6,132 bases of DNA from an uncultured Acetobacteraceae bacterium (GTDB lineage: Bacteria > Pseudomonadota > Alphaproteobacteria > Acetobacterales > Acetobacteraceae): contig CAIMEK010000660.1 of assembly GCA_903839965.1 (NCBI GenBank), forward strand, positions 1 to 6,132, in the 5' to 3' direction. Of the stretch, positions 1-6,132 are shown piece after piece. How positions within the stretch are numbered: position 1 is the stretch's first letter; every line of letters begins with the position of its first letter. A model generated the notes under the pieces. It made no database searches. It was not told the DNA's origin and saw only the letters and a program-made list of their open reading frames with translations. The position numbers were made by a program, and so were the translations under genes.

Positions 1-1382
1 ACGCCCCGCGCGTACTGATCGCCAACTCCAACCTGGTGCCACACTGGGCCAGCTGGGAACACTTCAACGAACTGGATGCCAAGGGCCTGGCCATGTACGG
101 CCAGATGACCGCCGGCAGCTGGATCTACATCGGCAGCCAGGGCATCGTGCAAGGTACCTACGAAACCTTCGCCGAGCTGGGCCGCCGGCATTATGGCGGC
201 GACCTTGCCGGACGCTGGATCCTCACCGCCGGCCTGGGCGGCATGGGGGGGGCGCAACCGCTTGCCGCCACCATGGCCGGCGCCTCGTTGCTGGCCATCG
301 AGTGCCAGCCGAGCCGCATCGAGATGCGCCTGCGCAACCGCTATCTGGACATGCAGGCGTCCGACCTCGACGAAGCGCTGGCCATCATCCAACGCGCCTG
401 CGCGGAGAAGAAGCCAGTTTCGGTGGGCGTGCTCGGCAACGCCGCCGAGCTGCTTCCCGAACTTGTCCGTCGCGGCGTCCGCCCCGACGCGGTGACCGAC
501 CAGACCTCCGCGCACGACCCGGTGAACGGCTACCTGCCCAAGGGCTGGACGCTCGACCGTTGGGAGCGCGCACGCGAGACGGACCCGCACGGTGTCGAAC
601 GCGCCGCCCGCGCCTCGATGGCCGAGCATGTTCGCGCCATGCTCGACTTTTACCGCATGGGCATTCCCACGATCGACTATGGCAACAACATTCGCCAGAT
701 GGCGAAGGAGGAAGGCGTCGCCGATGCCTTCGCGTTTCCCGGCTTCGTTCCCGCCTATATCCGCCCGATGTTCTGCCGCGGTATCGGCCCGTTCCGTTGG
801 GCGGCGTTGTCCGGCGACCCCGAGGACATCTACCGCACCGACGCCAAGGTGAAGGAACTGATGCCCAATGACCGGCACTTGCACCACTGGCTCGACATGG
901 CGCGCACGAGGATTGCATTCCAGGGCCTGCCGGCGCGGATCTGCTGGGTCGGCCTGGGCGACCGCGACCGCATTGGCCTCGCGTTCAACGACATGGTCGC
1001 GCGCGGCGAGTTGCGGGCGCCCGTGGTGATCGGTCGCGACCATCTCGACTCCGGCTCGGTCGCCAGCCCCAATCGTGAAACCGAGGCGATGCGCGACGGC
1101 TCGGACGCCGTGTCGGACTGGCCGCTGTTGAACGCGCTGCTGAACTGCGCCTCCGGGGCCACCTGGGTTTCCATTCACCACGGTGGTGGCGTCGGCATCG
1201 GCTTCTCGCAGCACGCCGGCATGGTGGTGGTGTGCGACGGCACGCCGGAGGCGGCCCGTCGGATCGCCCGCGTGCTGTGGAACGACCCCGCAACCGGGGT
1301 GATGCGCCATGCGGATGCCGGCTACGAGGACGCCATCACCTGCGCCCGCCAGCATCGGCTCGACCTGCCCGGGCTGGCCTAG
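1..1382 (+). CDS. hutU: Urocanate hydratase (urocanase), 3' part, runs off the left edge
   Basis: Second enzyme of histidine degradation; it hydrates urocanate to 4-imidazolone-5-propionate in the cytoplasm, using tightly bound NAD+ as an electrophile. The frame is open from base 3 (first residues APRVLIANSNLVPHW, a typical internal urocanase stretch) to TAG at 1380-1382, giving 459 residues; the family has about 555, so roughly 97 N-terminal residues lie outside. Visible family marks in order: glycine-rich GLGGMGGAQP (about 231-260), YGNNIRQ (678-698), CRGIGPFRW (774-800), the urocanase signature FQGLPARICW whose cysteine codon is 942-944 (position agrees with catalytic Cys410 of the Pseudomonas putida enzyme), HLDSGSVASPNRETEAM (from 1041) and HHGGGVGIGFSQHAG (about 1175-1220). 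No frameshift or lost key residue is seen. A GTG at 36 is internal, not a start. hutF follows after 7 bases, so the two are surely cotranscribed. Promoter and any HutC site lie upstream of the window. Confidence 0.98.
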   Translation, partial: APRVLIANSNLVPHWASWEHFNELDAKGLAMYGQMTAGSWIYIGSQGIVQGTYETFAELGRRHYGGDLAGRWILTAGLGGMGGAQPLAATMAGASLLAIECQPSRIEMRLRNRYLDMQASDLDEALAIIQRACAEKKPVSVGVLGNAAELLPELVRRGVRPDAVTDQTSAHDPVNGYLPKGWTLDRWERARETDPHGVERAARASMAEHVRAMLDFYRMGIPTIDYGNNIRQMAKEEGVADAFAFPGFVPAYIRPMFCRGIGPFRWAALSGDPEDIYRTDAKVKELMPNDRHLHHWLDMARTRIAFQGLPARICWVGLGDRDRIGLAFNDMVARGELRAPVVIGRDHLDSGSVASPNRETEAMRDGSDAVSDWPLLNALLNCASGATWVSIHHGGGVGIGFSQHAGMVVVCDGTPEAARRIARVLWNDPATGVMRHADAGYEDAITCARQHRLDLPGLA

Positions 1383-1389
1383 GCGCCGC

Positions 1390-2733
1390 ATGTTCCATTT
1401 CCGCACGGCGCTCCTCCCGGATGGCTGGCACGACGACGTGCGGCTGCGCGTCGCCGGCGGGCTGATCGAAGCCGTCGAGACCGGCGTGCCACAGGTGGCC
1501 GGCGACGACTGCCATGCGGTTGCCGTGCCGGGAATGGCGAACGTGCACAGCCACGCCTTCCAACGCGCCATGGCCGGGCGCGCCGAAAGTCGCGGCCCGA
1601 CCGGAGACAACTTCTGGACCTGGCGGGAGGCGATGTACCGCTGCGCCTTGTCGATGACGCCGGACGACCTGCAGGTCATCGCCCGGCAAGCCTATATCGA
1701 AATGTTGGAAGGCGGCTTCACCCGGGGTGGTGAATTCCACTACCTGCATCACGGCGCCGATGGCCGGCCCTACGAGGCGCTCGCCGAAATGGCCGAGCGA
1801 ATCTGCGCCGCCGCGGCCGACACCGGCATCGCCCTGACTCTCCTGCCGGTGTTCTATGCGCACAGCCAGTTCGGCGGCGCCGAGCCGGCGCCTGAGCAAC
1901 GCCGCTTCATCTGCAACCTCGGCACATACGCACGGCTGCTCGACGATGCCCGCCGGGCCGTCGCCGCGCTCCCGGGCGCTGTTGTCGGCGTGGCGCCGCA
2001 CTCGCTGCGCGCGGTGGCGCCGGCGGAACTTGCGGCCGTCATCGCGCTTGCCGGTGCCGATCCCATCCACATCCACGTTGCCGAGCAGGAAAAGGAAGTT
2101 CGGGACTGCCTGGGCTGGAGCGGCATGCGGCCGGTTGCCTGGTTGCTGAGGCATGCTTTGCCCGACGCGCGCTGGTGCCTCGTGCACGCGACGCATATCG
2201 ACGGTTTCGAGCGCATCGGCGTCGCCCGCTCCGGTGCGACCGTCTGCCTGTGTCCGGTGTCGGAGGCAAACCTGGGCGACGGCATTTTTGCCGCCGCCGC
2301 CTTCCTGTCTACCGGCGGCCTGATCTCCATCGGCACGGACTCGAACGTCGAGATCGGTGTGGCGGCCGAACTCAGGCAGCTTGAGTACTCGCAGCGCCTC
2401 GCCCGCCGGACCCGCAACGTGCTGGCCGACGCCGGACACTCCACCGGCCGCTTCCTGTTCGAGACAGCCGTGACCAGCGGCGCCCGGGCATTGGGAATCG
2501 CGAGACACGGACTGGCAGTCGGCGCATCCGCCGATTTCGTGACCCTGGGGGGCCACCCCGCTTTTGCCGCCAACCGCGACACCTGGTTCGACACCTGGAT
2601 CTTTGCCGCCGGCAACCGGCTGGTCGATTGCGTCTTCGTCCGCGGCGAAAAACTGGTCCAGGCCGGCCGCCATCGCGACAGCGAGGCCAGCGTCCGTCAA
2701 TTCCGCGCCGTGCTCGATCGCTTGACCGGCTGA
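1390..2733 (+). CDS. hutF: Formimidoylglutamate deiminase (N-formimino-L-glutamate iminohydrolase)
   Basis: Cytoplasmic zinc amidohydrolase that converts N-formimino-L-glutamate and water to N-formyl-L-glutamate and ammonia; HutG then releases formate and glutamate. The 447-residue product matches the family length (about 450). By eye it aligns with the Pseudomonas aeruginosa HutF at a constant offset of three: metal ligands His53 and His55 (in HSHAFQRAMAG), His229 (IHIHVAEQEKEV) and Asp317 (GTDSN), and catalytic Glu232 and His266 (CLVHATH). Other family marks are EFHYLHH, APHSLRAV and SEANLGDGIF. The ATG at 1390 is chosen because the protein then begins MFHFRTALLPDGW, the usual HutF N-terminus; an in-frame ATG at 1309 would overlap hutU by 74 bases and add a non-homologous tail. 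It lies 7 bases after the hutU stop with no clear Shine-Dalgarno, so translational coupling is likely. Presence of HutF marks the five-step Hut pathway rather than direct HutG formiminoglutamase. It ends 4 bases from the stop of the oppositely oriented MmgE/PrpD gene. Confidence 0.96.
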   Translation: MFHFRTALLPDGWHDDVRLRVAGGLIEAVETGVPQVAGDDCHAVAVPGMANVHSHAFQRAMAGRAESRGPTGDNFWTWREAMYRCALSMTPDDLQVIARQAYIEMLEGGFTRGGEFHYLHHGADGRPYEALAEMAERICAAAADTGIALTLLPVFYAHSQFGGAEPAPEQRRFICNLGTYARLLDDARRAVAALPGAVVGVAPHSLRAVAPAELAAVIALAGADPIHIHVAEQEKEVRDCLGWSGMRPVAWLLRHALPDARWCLVHATHIDGFERIGVARSGATVCLCPVSEANLGDGIFAAAAFLSTGGLISIGTDSNVEIGVAAELRQLEYSQRLARRTRNVLADAGHSTGRFLFETAVTSGARALGIARHGLAVGASADFVTLGGHPAFAANRDTWFDTWIFAAGNRLVDCVFVRGEKLVQAGRHRDSEASVRQFRAVLDRLTG

Positions 2734-2737
2734 CCCC

Positions 2738-4057
2738 TCACATGCCGACCGCGGCGCGCACCAGCGTGCAGAGTCCGGTCGTGTCCTTGAGCTCCGCAGA
2801 CTCGGCAACCGCCGCCTCAAGCTGGTCCGCGCCGTGCCCGCCGAATTGCCGGCACACGCCGGCGAAGCGAGCCCACACCTCCGCAGCGCCGAGATTGCGC
2901 AACAGCCGGTCGGCACACTGTTCGCCGCCGTCGCGCCAACGAACCGTGACGCGCGCATGCCGCCGCGGCACCGCGGGCTCTCCCACCACCCGGATATGCG
3001 GATACCACCGGCGCACCGCCGGATCCGCAAGCCATTCCTCGGGCAGCGTCACGTCCTCGGGATCGTGGCCGGCGAGCACCAGCGCCACCGCGAACGTGGC
3101 GCTGAACTTTGCCTGCAACTGGTCCTGCGGATCGGGTTGCGCCACGATCGAGGCGCTGCGCGGATAAAGCTCCAGCAGCACCGAACGGACCTCGTCGGCC
3201 GGCCGCCTGCCCGCCGCGATGATCTGGCGGATACCCTCGAGCGGCTCGAAGCAGGCCAGGCAGAACGGATAGCGTTTGTAGATGTTGCGCAGGATCATCC
3301 AGCGCTCGCCGAGGCCGGCAAGCAGGATGTCCCGCGCCGCCGCTCCACCGGCCTGTCCGTCGCCCTGCGGTCCCGCCAGGGCGGTCAGGAACCCTCTCTC
3401 GCCTTCGATGCTGCGCCGGGCCGCGCGAAGCCCGAGGCGGGCAAACTTCGCCGCGCGAATGCCGCGCTCGGCGGCAAAGCCGGAATGCAGATGCTTGACG
3501 CCGACCGCCTCGTCGTTGATGCCTTCCCACAGCCCGCTGGCCGAAGTGGCGGCCAGTCCCAGGGCATGCGCCGTCTGCTCCTCGTCGAGGCCGAAGACGA
3601 CCGCGGCCACGGCGGCGGCGGCGATGGTTCCGCAGGTCGCCGTGGCATGGAAATACTGATAGTGGCGTTCGCCGGCGGCGATGCTGACGCGGATCGCGAC
3701 CTCATAGCCGACCGCGATCGCCGCGAGGAGCTGGGAACCGGGCACCGGTGCTTCGGCCAGGCCAGCCAGCGCCGCCGCCACCACCACCGATCCCGGGTGC
3801 ATCGAGGTATCCTGATGCACGTCATCGATCTCGAAAACCGTCGCTGCCGCGCCCAGCAGCAGCGCCATCGACTCCGCCGCCGGCGCCTGCGGAGCAAGAT
3901 AGCGCAGCACCCGCAAGCCGGTCTCGGTGCGCGCCCCCCGCAGCGCCGCATGCAAATGGTCGGCAAGGCAAAGCCGCGCCCGCTCCACGACGGCGGCGGG
4001 CAGCGGCTCCGTCGCCGCGCGACAGCAGAACGCGGCCAGGCCGGAAGTGATTGTCAT
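2738..4057 (-). CDS. MmgE/PrpD family protein (substrate unknown)
   Basis: Family of cytoplasmic enzymes that includes 2-methylcitrate dehydratase PrpD, cis-aconitate decarboxylase and iminodisuccinate epimerase; all abstract a proton beside a carboxylate. The 439-residue product (family about 440-490) shows the helical domain first, with EIDDVHQDTSMHPGS (76-90), FHATATCGTIAAAA (136-149), HALGLAATSASGLWEG (164-179) and VKHLHSGFAAERG (187-199), then YKRYPFC (260-266) and the smaller lid domain with QAKFSATFAVAL (315-326). Residues placed like the active-site set of human ACOD1 are Glu76 (usually Asp), His87, His137, Lys188 and Lys261; this is alignment by eye. The ATG at 4057 is preferred because MTITSGLAAF is a usual family start; a GTG at 4156 would overlap the upstream gene by 31 bases and run through a strong hairpin. 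No good Shine-Dalgarno precedes 4057. It is third in a minus-strand series after a MAL-like lyase and an ABC binding protein, suggesting a role in catabolism of an imported acid. It is probably not PrpD itself, as no prpB or prpC is seen, though only part of the operon is visible. Confidence 0.93.
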   Translation of the reverse strand: MTITSGLAAFCCRAATEPLPAAVVERARLCLADHLHAALRGARTETGLRVLRYLAPQAPAAESMALLLGAAATVFEIDDVHQDTSMHPGSVVVAAALAGLAEAPVPGSQLLAAIAVGYEVAIRVSIAAGERHYQYFHATATCGTIAAAAVAAVVFGLDEEQTAHALGLAATSASGLWEGINDEAVGVKHLHSGFAAERGIRAAKFARLGLRAARRSIEGERGFLTALAGPQGDGQAGGAAARDILLAGLGERWMILRNIYKRYPFCLACFEPLEGIRQIIAAGRRPADEVRSVLLELYPRSASIVAQPDPQDQLQAKFSATFAVALVLAGHDPEDVTLPEEWLADPAVRRWYPHIRVVGEPAVPRRHARVTVRWRDGGEQCADRLLRNLGAAEVWARFAGVCRQFGGHGADQLEAAVAESAELKDTTGLCTLVRAAVGM

Positions 4058-4089
4058 CGGGTCATTCGGAAATACCAGCTTTGCAGCCA

Positions 4090-4112
4090 CGGCGGCCGGG
4101 TCCCGGCCGCCG
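4090..4112 (-). other. Strong intercistronic hairpin between the binding-protein gene and the MmgE/PrpD gene
   Basis: A perfect inverted repeat: 10-base arms at 4090-4099 and 4103-4112 (arm CGGCGGCCGG and its exact complement) around a 3-base loop. It lies in the 68-base gap between the binding-protein stop (4126) and the ATG at 4057. No T-run follows on either strand, so it does not look like an intrinsic terminator. Such structures after periplasmic binding-protein genes are known to protect the 3' end of the binding-protein message and set it above downstream genes; that role here is inference. Confidence 0.6.
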
Positions 4113-4125
4113 CGCCGCGCCTCGA

Positions 4126-5742
4126 TCAGGGCGCGTCCTTGCCCTTCGTCCACCACGCCCGGCCAAGGTCATAATTGGCATCCGGGCCCCAGTTATGCAG
4201 CCCGCCGAACTCGTTGCGGAATGCGGAGAACGTCTTGTCCTCGAACAACCACACCAGCGGCGCGTCGCCGACGATGATCTTCTGCGCGGCCTTGTAGAGC
4301 GATGCCCTTTGCTCGCGCGACGTCGCCACCGCGCCATCGGTGAGCAGCTTGTCCACCTCCGCGTTCCTGTAGCCGGCGGCGTTGGTGAACGGCGATGGCC
4401 GGATGTTGGAGGACACGTACTGCCGCTCGACGCCGATCGCCGGGTCGGGGCCGGTGGTCAGCGAATGGATGAACATGTCGAATTCGCGCGTGTTGTAGAC
4501 TTGCGGAATCGCCGTCGCCCGGTCGAGGATGCTGACCTGCACATCGACCCCGACCGCCTTGAGCTGGTTCGCCACGATTTCCGCGGTCCTGGCGAAGATG
4601 TCGGTGCCCCGGAACGCCACCAGCTTGGCATGGAACCGCACGCCGTCGGCGCCGCGCTTGACGCCGGCCTCGTCGAGCAGCTGCTCGGCCGCCTTCGGGT
4701 CGTACGCATAGATGCGCACGTCCGGCGTATAGGCCCAGGCCATCTCGCTGGAGAACGGCCCGGTCGCCGCCTTGTTCAGGCCGAACGTCGCCTTGTCCAC
4801 GATGAAGTTGCGGTCGATCGCCTGCGTCAGCGCCCGGCGCACCCGCACATCGTTGAACGGGGCCTTGTCCATGTTGAACATGAGTTCGGTGATCGCGGCC
4901 CAGGACTCGTGGCCCCGCGACGTCACCGTGATGTCCTTGGACTTCTGCAACCGCTCGATCGCCGAGGTTTGCAGGTCGTAGGCCGGAATGTAGTCGATCT
5001 CGCCCGTCTCCAGCGCAACCAGCCTGGCCGACGCATCGGGAATGATCTTGAACACGATCTTGTCGAGGTAGGGCTGGCCCGGCATGAAGTAGGTGGGGTT
5101 GCGCTCGAGCGTGATGTCGCTGCCCCGGTTCCACGCCACGAAGCGGAACGGGCCGGTTCCGACCGGCTTCATGTTGGCCGGGTTCTCCAGCACCGCACCC
5201 TTTTCGTAGATGTGCTTCGCCATGATGCGCCCGTCGCGGGCAATGAAGGTGAAGAACGCGGCGTACGGCTCGCTCAGCTTGACGACGACCGTGTCGGCAT
5301 CCGGCGTCTCGATCGCGCTTACCTTCTTGAAGATGAACTGCCCGGAGCCGTGGTAGACCCCCAGGATCTTTTCGAAGGTGAACTTGACGTCCTCGGAGGT
5401 GAACGGCGCGCCGTCGTGCCATTTGACCCCGGTGTTCAGGTGGAACGTGTAGACCTTGCCGTCGCTGGAAATCTCCCAGGACTTGGCAAGGTCGGGCACC
5501 GGCTGCGCATCGGGTCCGAGGGTGGCGAGCTTGCTGTAGATCGGGCCGCCCACCACGTAGGGATAAAAGTCGGTGGTGATGTCGAGATTGAGGGTGGTCG
5601 GTTCATTGCCGACGGTGGCGACGATGGTGCCGCCCAGCTTCGGTTTGTCCTGCGCGTTCGCCGCCATTCCGATGACGGAAAGCGGCAGCAGGAGAACGAG
5701 AAATCGGCTCAGATCGAGGAGGCGTGGCAGGAAAGTGCTCAT
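4126..5742 (-). CDS. ABC transporter substrate-binding protein, family 5 (peptide/nickel/opine type), secreted
   Basis: Periplasmic receptor of a family-5 ABC importer, handing a peptide, opine or other small solute to inner-membrane permeases. The 538-residue product has family length. Residues 1-30 are a classic signal peptide: Arg7, a hydrophobic core (about 13-25) and a type I cleavage site ANA before Gln31; there is no lipobox cysteine, so it is a soluble periplasmic protein. The family-5 signature covers residues 86-111 (AKSWEISSDGKVYTF, then VKWHDG); further marks are GTGPFRFVAW (195-204), LERNPTYF (212-219), ARLVALETGEIDYIP (239-253) and VRVRRALTQAIDR (299-311). The ATG at 5742 is chosen for the signal peptide and the GGAGGAA site just before it; the frame stays open back to a TTG at 5880, but that extension is not plausible. 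It follows a MAL-like lyase gene (134-base gap) and precedes the MmgE/PrpD gene. No permease or ATPase gene lies in the window. Ligand specificity cannot be read; the company of a C-N lyase suggests an amino or imino acid derivative. Confidence 0.95.
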   Translation of the reverse strand: MSTFLPRLLDLSRFLVLLLPLSVIGMAANAQDKPKLGGTIVATVGNEPTTLNLDITTDFYPYVVGGPIYSKLATLGPDAQPVPDLAKSWEISSDGKVYTFHLNTGVKWHDGAPFTSEDVKFTFEKILGVYHGSGQFIFKKVSAIETPDADTVVVKLSEPYAAFFTFIARDGRIMAKHIYEKGAVLENPANMKPVGTGPFRFVAWNRGSDITLERNPTYFMPGQPYLDKIVFKIIPDASARLVALETGEIDYIPAYDLQTSAIERLQKSKDITVTSRGHESWAAITELMFNMDKAPFNDVRVRRALTQAIDRNFIVDKATFGLNKAATGPFSSEMAWAYTPDVRIYAYDPKAAEQLLDEAGVKRGADGVRFHAKLVAFRGTDIFARTAEIVANQLKAVGVDVQVSILDRATAIPQVYNTREFDMFIHSLTTGPDPAIGVERQYVSSNIRPSPFTNAAGYRNAEVDKLLTDGAVATSREQRASLYKAAQKIIVGDAPLVWLFEDKTFSAFRNEFGGLHNWGPDANYDLGRAWWTKGKDAP

Positions 5743-5746
5743 AGGC

Positions 5747-5753
5747 TTCCTCC
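5747..5753 (-). promoter_or_regulatory. Ribosome binding site of the ABC binding-protein gene
   Basis: On the minus strand GGAGGAA stands four bases before the ATG at 5742, close to ideal Shine-Dalgarno sequence and spacing. It decides the start in favour of the signal-peptide-bearing 538-residue form over in-frame upstream starts such as ATG at 5802 and TTG at 5880. It is clearly stronger than anything before hutF or the MmgE/PrpD gene, fitting a highly expressed binding protein. Confidence 0.85.
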
Positions 5754-5792
5754 GGTTGCTGCAGGCCAGGATGGTCCGCGCTTCCGCCAGGC

Positions 5793-5808
5793 CGGGGCGC
5801 ATGCCCCG
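5793..5808 (-). other. Small GC-rich hairpin in the gap between the MAL-like gene and the binding-protein gene
   Basis: Six-base arms CGGGGC (5793-5798) and GCCCCG (5803-5808) enclose a 4-base loop; the next pair outward is mismatched. No T-run follows, so an intrinsic terminator is not supported. In this GC-rich DNA a short stem like this may be chance. The rest of the 134-base gap (5743-5876) holds a less GC-rich patch at about 5833-5865 that could contain a promoter for the binding-protein gene, but no convincing -35/-10 pair was found. Confidence 0.25.
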
Positions 5809-5876
5809 CCGGGCCGCCGAAGTCGCCTGACCAACATTCTGTCTTGCCGAAACAATGTCGAATCGCCCCAGGCCCG

Positions 5877-6132
5877 TCAACGCCGCGCGCGGCGCGCGGC
5901 GAGGGCGAGCGCGCGCTGCATGGCGTTCGACACGATCATCAGCCCCTCATCGCCGCCGAAACCGGGCTTGGAGAGGATGAAGTCGGCATTGCTGGCAAGG
6001 CCGATCTCCGCGGTCACCCGCGCCGACTGCTCGGTTTCGTTGCCGGAGCCGCCGAGATAGCTGCCGATGCCATGCTCGCGGCAGTAGAGCACGGCGTCGA
6101 TGGAATTGCCGACGCCGCCGAGGTCGGGCGTC
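5877..6132 (-). CDS. Methylaspartate ammonia-lyase-like protein, C-terminal 84 residues, runs off the right edge
   Basis: Enolase-superfamily C-N lyase; the characterised enzyme removes ammonia from (2S,3S)-3-methylaspartate to give mesaconate, with Mg2+ and K+. The visible end reads TPDLGGVGNSIDAVLYCREH from 6131, then GGSGNETEQSARV, ILSKPGFGGDEGLMIV and a basic tail to the TGA at 5877-5879. It aligns without gaps to the Clostridium tetanomorphum enzyme as I recall it; the first full codon is the residue right after catalytic Lys331, so that lysine is just outside (the one visible base of its codon, G in third place, fits AAG). Tyr356 and Leu384 equivalents are kept, but Thr360-Cys361 read Ser-Gly. 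The total length would match the family (about 413). The extent is too short to exclude a related enolase-superfamily enzyme with another substrate, so no gene symbol is given. The binding-protein gene follows 134 bases downstream on the same strand. Confidence 0.85.
   Translation of the reverse strand, partial: TPDLGGVGNSIDAVLYCREHGIGSYLGGSGNETEQSARVTAEIGLASNADFILSKPGFGGDEGLMIVSNAMQRALALAARRARR

Noticed and set aside
1309..1389. ATG at 1309 as hutF start
   Set aside because: It lies inside hutU and adds a 27-residue Pro/Arg-rich tail absent from the HutF family.
1336..3030. A 564-codon open frame on the minus strand opposite hutF
   Set aside because: It spans hutF and the end of the convergent MmgE/PrpD gene, shows no family motifs and is explained by GC-rich antisense openness.
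4058..4156. GTG start at 4156 for the MmgE/PrpD gene, overlapping the binding-protein gene by 31 bases
   Set aside because: The added 33 residues do not resemble the family, would translate a perfect hairpin, and the protein begins naturally at MTITSGLAAF.
2834..4174. A 446-codon open frame on the plus strand opposite the MmgE/PrpD gene
   Set aside because: Arg/Gly/His-rich product without motifs; the minus-strand protein carries all family hallmarks.
5820..5870. Promoter for the binding-protein gene in the less GC-rich patch
   Set aside because: On the minus strand TCGACA resembles a -35 and CAGAAT a -10, but only 14 bases separate them, too short for a sigma-70 promoter. Not reported as a feature.
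5743..5880. Upstream starts of the binding-protein gene (TTG at 5880, ATG at 5802)
   Set aside because: They would bury the signal peptide behind 20-46 unrelated residues and ignore the near-ideal Shine-Dalgarno at 5747-5753; the TTG also overlaps the stop of the preceding gene.
4051..6060. A 669-codon open frame on the plus strand opposite the binding-protein gene
   Set aside because: It mirrors codon structure of a GC-rich gene that has clear family motifs, a signal peptide and a Shine-Dalgarno site. The antisense product shows no recognisable domain and has a skewed Arg/Gly/Val/Asp composition.
1..6132. tRNA or rRNA genes, CRISPR repeats, insertion sequences, riboswitches
   Set aside because: The window is almost fully covered by protein genes; the gaps of 7, 4, 68 and 134 bases hold no such element.

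Overview
The window is GC-rich (about two thirds G+C by eye) and almost fully coding, with tightly packed genes of proteobacterial type. The histidine-utilisation genes use the five-step Hut route that includes HutF. Together with the codon usage this suggests an alpha- or betaproteobacterium, but genus cannot be settled from sequence alone. No tRNA, rRNA, mobile element, CRISPR array or broken gene was seen.

Left part, plus strand (1-2733): the 3' part of hutU (urocanase, about 97 N-terminal residues missing) is followed after 7 bases by a complete hutF (formimidoylglutamate deiminase). The two act on the Hut pathway: urocanate is hydrated by HutU to imidazolonepropionate, HutI (not in the window) opens the ring to formiminoglutamate, and HutF deiminates that to N-formylglutamate. 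hutH, hutI, hutG and a regulator must lie outside the window.

Right part, minus strand (2738-6132, read right to left): the last 84 codons of a methylaspartate ammonia-lyase-like gene of the enolase superfamily; a 134-base gap with a good Shine-Dalgarno site at its end; a complete secreted family-5 (peptide/nickel/opine type) ABC substrate-binding protein; a 68-base gap holding a perfect 10-bp hairpin; and a complete MmgE/PrpD-family gene. The MmgE/PrpD gene meets hutF tail to tail with only 4 bases between the stop codons.

The minus-strand trio looks like part of a catabolic operon: import a small acidic compound, act on it with an MmgE/PrpD epimerase, isomerase or dehydratase, and cleave a C-N bond with a MAL-type lyase. 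The substrate cannot be read from the sequence. The combination recalls the known iminodisuccinate route, in which an MmgE/PrpD-family epimerase works with a C-N lyase, except that the lyase here belongs to another fold. This is the most interesting hypothesis in the window.
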